From: Marinobacterium rhizophilum
GTDB taxonomy: Bacteria; Pseudomonadota; Gammaproteobacteria; Pseudomonadales; Balneatricaceae
NCBI RefSeq assembly: GCF_024397915.1
Contig: NZ_CP073347.1
Location: forward strand, 1,798,001-1,862,000
Length of the DNA: 64,000 nt
Direction of reading: 5' to 3'
Shown piece by piece: positions 61,434-64,000 of this stretch. The notes beneath the pieces were generated by a model that worked only from the letters and a program-made list of their open reading frames with translations, ran no database searches and was not told where the DNA came from. The number at the start of each line of letters is the position of its first letter. The stretch's first letter is position 1. The position numbers and the translations under genes are program-made.

Positions 61434-62609
61434 CTATTGCTCAAACCGGCGCAACTGCACCAGCAGGTCGTCGCCGATAACCTCCTGGCGCCATCCCTGC
61501 AACCCCGGCGGCAATTGATAGTTGCCATCATCCAGCCCGGAGCGAATCAGCGCCTCCAGGTCACGCCGGCGCAACAACAGCTCCGGCGCCATGTCCAGCG
61601 CTTGTGCACGCTCGCGCCCCATGAGTTTCAGGCGCTTGAGACGCGTATTCCAGAGCACATGCAGTGGCCGGGGAATCGGCTCCACCACTTGTGCTGCAGA
61701 CGTATCGGCGGCATTTTTCAAAAGACCCAGCATGGTCTCGCCATCTTCGCGCAATACCTTGCGCTTGAGCTCCGGTACGCGGGACAACTCCAGCGTGGTG
61801 CGCGGCCAGCGGGTGATGATATCGAGCAGGGTCTGGTTCCGCAGCACGCGGTTACGGGGCACATTGCGCAAACGGCATTGCTGCTCCCGCCAGGCGGTCA
61901 GATTCTTCAGCGCCAGCACCTTGTAAGGCGGCAGCGCCGCCATCTGGCTGAATCGCAGGTAATACTGCTCGCCCGAGGCATCGGCGTCCGGCGCATTGGC
62001 CAGCAGCGCCAGCATCTCCTCCTGCAACCAGGGCAGCATGCCCCGACTCTCGAGCTCCGCCATCTGCATGCGACAGATCGCCGGCAAATAGGCTACATCC
62101 AGTGCGGCATACTGCTCCTGGCGCTGCGTCAACGGGCGCTGCAGCCAATCGGAGGTCGTCTCCCCCTTGCCAACCTGCACACCCAGGGCATTCTCCAGCA
62201 TGCGCTGCAGCCCCACGGTAAAGCCCCAGCCGATAAAGCCACCGGCAACCTGGGTATCGTACAAGGGGTTCGGCAGGACACCAAAGCAGTGCTGAAATAG
62301 CTCCAGGTCTTCAGTACTGGAATGCAGCACCTTGAGTACGGAAGGCTCAGCAAACAGCGCCGTTAAGGGCGCGAAGTCCGTGATGGACAGCGGATCGATC
62401 AGGTAACAGGCACGGTCATCAGCCAGCTGAATGAGTCCCGCAATCGGATAATAGGTATCTACCCGCTGAAACTCGGTATCCAGCGCCACCATGGGCAGTG
62501 TGCGCCAGCGCTGGCACAGCTGCGCCAGTTCTGCATCCGTGCCAACCCACACCGGCTCCTGCGCAGAGCGCTCAAGCTGCTGCCAGTCATAGCCATTATC
62601 CTGCGTCAT
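61434..62609 (-). CDS. rnd: Ribonuclease D
   Basis: A 391-aa 3'-5' exoribonuclease that trims tRNA precursors. The DEDDy residues are visible in VALDTEFQRVDTYYP, HSSTEDLELFQHCFG and YAALDVAYLPAI. One or two HRDC-like domains follow (residues ~210-290 and C-terminal), with ALKNLTAWREQQCRLRNVPRNRVLRNQTLLDI. Full length. First gene of the rnd-ycgL-ycgN operon, after recR by 7 bases. Confidence 0.95.
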   Translation of the reverse strand: MTQDNGYDWQQLERSAQEPVWVGTDAELAQLCQRWRTLPMVALDTEFQRVDTYYPIAGLIQLADDRACYLIDPLSITDFAPLTALFAEPSVLKVLHSSTEDLELFQHCFGVLPNPLYDTQVAGGFIGWGFTVGLQRMLENALGVQVGKGETTSDWLQRPLTQRQEQYAALDVAYLPAICRMQMAELESRGMLPWLQEEMLALLANAPDADASGEQYYLRFSQMAALPPYKVLALKNLTAWREQQCRLRNVPRNRVLRNQTLLDIITRWPRTTLELSRVPELKRKVLREDGETMLGLLKNAADTSAAQVVEPIPRPLHVLWNTRLKRLKLMGRERAQALDMAPELLLRRRDLEALIRSGLDDGNYQLPPGLQGWRQEVIGDDLLVQLRRFEQ

Positions 62610-62616
62610 GCCTACC

Positions 62617-63216
62617 TCACATCAGGGAACGTCGACCCGCCAGCGCATGCGCCAGAGTACCGCCATCGATAAACTCAAGCTCTCCCCCCACCGGCACACC
62701 GTGTGCGATACGGCTCACCTGGATACCCAGCTCACGCACCTGCTCGGCGATGTAATGCGCCGTAGCCTCACCCTCAACCGTAGGATTGGTGGCCAGTATC
62801 ACTTCGCGGACTTCACCCGCGCGCAGGCGCTCGATCAGCGCATCGATACCCAGGTCGTCAGGACCCACGCCATCAATGGGTGAAAGGTGCCCCTTGAGCA
62901 CGAAGTAATAGCCCCCGAAGCCGCCCGTCTGCTCGATCGCCAGCATGTCAACCGGCGACTCCAGCACGCAGAGCACGGAGCGATCACGGCTGCTCGAGGC
63001 ACAGATACCACAGGGGGACTCTTCCGACAGGGTACGGCAGGACTGACACTCACCCACCCGCTCCACGGCGTCCTGCAGCGAAGCGGCCAGTTCCAGCGCC
63101 GCATTGCGATCATGCTCAAGCAGGTAGAGCGCCATGCGCTGCGCAGACTTGGGACCTACGCCCGGCAGGCAGCGCAACGACTTGATCAGCTGCTGTATAA
63201 GGGGACTGAAAGACAT
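62617..63216 (-). CDS. recR: Recombination protein RecR
   Basis: A 199-aa DNA-repair protein acting in the RecFOR pathway. It has the N-terminal helix-hairpin-helix segment LIKSLRCLPGVGPKSAQRMA, a four-Cys zinc finger (CQSCRTLSEESPCGIC) and a Toprim domain (SVLCVLESPVDMLAIEQTGGFGGYYFVLKGHLSPIDGVGP; EVILATNPTVEGEATAHYI). Downstream of ebfC by five bases, in the dnaX-ebfC-recR order. Confidence 0.97.
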   Translation of the reverse strand: MSFSPLIQQLIKSLRCLPGVGPKSAQRMALYLLEHDRNAALELAASLQDAVERVGECQSCRTLSEESPCGICASSSRDRSVLCVLESPVDMLAIEQTGGFGGYYFVLKGHLSPIDGVGPDDLGIDALIERLRAGEVREVILATNPTVEGEATAHYIAEQVRELGIQVSRIAHGVPVGGELEFIDGGTLAHALAGRRSLM

Positions 63217-63221
63217 CGCAA

Positions 63222-63545
63222 TCAGAACGGCATCTGGAAGCCCGGCGGCAACTGCATGCCGGCGGTCACTTTGGACATCTGTTCCTTGGTGTTGCTTTCA
63301 ACCTTGCGCACTGCATCATTGACGGCCGCCGCAATCAGGTCTTCCAGAATTTCCTTGTCTTCTTCCATCAGGCTGTCATCAATGGCCACCGACTTGACGT
63401 CATGACGACCATTCATCACGATTTTGACCAAACCTGCACCGGATTCACCGGACACCTCGGCACGCGCCACTTCTTCCTGCACACGCTGCATGTCTTCCTG
63501 CATTTTTTGCGCCTGCTTCATCAGGCCACCCATGTTCTTCATCAT
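63222..63545 (-). CDS. ebfC: YbaB/EbfC nucleoid-associated protein
   Basis: A 107-aa DNA-binding protein with the typical MMKNMGGLMKQAQKMQEDMQRVQEEVARAEVSGESGAGLVKIVMNGRHDVKSVAIDDSLM and a Gly/Met-rich C-terminus (AGMQLPPGFQMPF). It lies between dnaX and recR as in most gammaproteobacteria. Confidence 0.97.
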   Translation of the reverse strand: MMKNMGGLMKQAQKMQEDMQRVQEEVARAEVSGESGAGLVKIVMNGRHDVKSVAIDDSLMEEDKEILEDLIAAAVNDAVRKVESNTKEQMSKVTAGMQLPPGFQMPF

Positions 63546-63564
63546 TGCGTTTTGCCTCCGCTAG

Positions 63565-64000
63565 TCAATTCGGTTCGACCGGTACGACGGTCTCGATATC
63601 AATATGAGCATCAAACTGTTTCACAATATCCTGCACCAGCGAATCCTGCTGAATCGCCTCAACCGCCCGAGCCTGGCGCAATTCACGCTGGCGCTGGGCA
63701 AACTGGTGCGGCGTTTCGCGCTGCTGCTGCGCACATTCGAATTCTACCTCAAGCGGCACCGCAAAATAATCGCACAACGCCTTGCCGATGCGCTCGCGCT
63801 GAACCTCGTTCAGCAGCGCCTGCTGCTGCGCCGTGTAATGAAACCGCAGTGTCTGCCCCTGTACAGCCTCCAGCGACAGGTTGACCGTCAGGCTCTCGGT
63901 CATGCCCCCCAGCCCCAGGCTGGCGCAGAGCACTACCCAGTCATCAGGCTGCAGTGCCTCCAGGGTGAGCGGGCTGTCACCCCGCGGCTGTGGATTGACC
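63565..64000 (-). CDS. dnaX: DNA polymerase III subunits gamma/tau, C-terminal fragment (cut by window)
   Basis: The 3' end of a gene whose reading frame runs off the window edge. The visible C-terminal domain includes LTLEALQPDDWVVLCASLGLGGMTESL and FHYTAQQQALLNEVQRERIGKALCDYFAVPLEVEF, characteristic of the tau C-terminal (DnaE/DnaB-interacting) domain. It is followed by ebfC (19 bases) and recR. The GTG at 63933 is an internal codon, not a start. Confidence 0.9.
   Translation of the reverse strand, partial: VNPQPRGDSPLTLEALQPDDWVVLCASLGLGGMTESLTVNLSLEAVQGQTLRFHYTAQQQALLNEVQRERIGKALCDYFAVPLEVEFECAQQQRETPHQFAQRQRELRQARAVEAIQQDSLVQDIVKQFDAHIDIETVVPVEPN

Overview
The window looks like chromosome of a free-living, high-GC gammaproteobacterium. 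The nitrate-assimilation order (transporter, PP2C-kinase, nirB, nirD, nasA) is the pseudomonad/marine type. YcgN-YcgL-RNase D, EbfC-RecR, EpmC, BolA, YecA-type and DUF3422 genes are also typical of Oceanospirillales/Pseudomonadales. A Marinobacterium-like marine organism is my best guess; this is inference, because no rRNA is present. Nothing indicates a plasmid, prophage or insertion sequence.

Layout. 1-11.1 kb: nitrate/nitrite assimilation, comprising a nitrate MFS transporter (5' cut by the window), a PP2C-kinase whose 3' end is repeated twice more downstream, a NirB-like flavoprotein, NirB, NirD and NasA. Two internal transcription units each show a sigma-54 promoter, an A1/G4 hexaloop hairpin and an overlapping strong terminator, which together look like an ANTAR (NasT/NasR-type) antitermination leader. 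The first also has adjacent NtrC-like sites. 11.2-20.1 kb: a GGDEF-EAL protein, a DMT permease, a COG0523 GTPase, a copper-delivery trio (small membrane protein, SCO, PCuAC), and EpmC coupled to a lipoprotein. 20.3-34.1 kb: TtcA, a membrane-anchored HELLH zincin, RecQ, a YecA-family protein followed by a GGA-rich hairpin array with a terminator, a SlyB-like lipoprotein, ClsB-like and MsbA-like proteins, AroA, BolA, DUF3422 and several orphans. 34.2-39.6 kb: an mksFEB operon (SMC-like condensin, Wadjet JetABC relatives) without an adjacent MksG/JetD nuclease. 39.9-47.3 kb: a giant LapA-type RTX adhesin (2485 aa) with a retention module, a TAAG LapG-like site and five almost identical 519-bp repeats. 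47.5-64 kb: YcaO, a tRNA cluster (Asn, Asn, Pro), a LysR regulator divergent from gabT, a 74-aa orphan with a hairpin-bearing leader, ApeB, an FKBP lipoprotein, Prc protease, ribosomal protein S1, YcgN-YcgL-RNase D, and RecR-EbfC-DnaX (DnaX cut by the window end).

How the parts work together. The first 11 kb imports nitrate and reduces it to ammonium, with transcription apparently gated by nitrogen status (sigma-54/NtrC) and then by nitrate or nitrite (leader antitermination). The copper genes should feed cytochrome oxidase assembly. The adhesin and the GGDEF-EAL protein suggest c-di-GMP-controlled surface attachment, although no lapD, lapG or type I exporter is in view. The points most worth following are the paired nas leaders, the triplicated kinase tail, the nuclease-less MksFEB, the GGA-hairpin array after yecA (possible CsrA/RsmA sponge) and the adhesin's amplified repeats.
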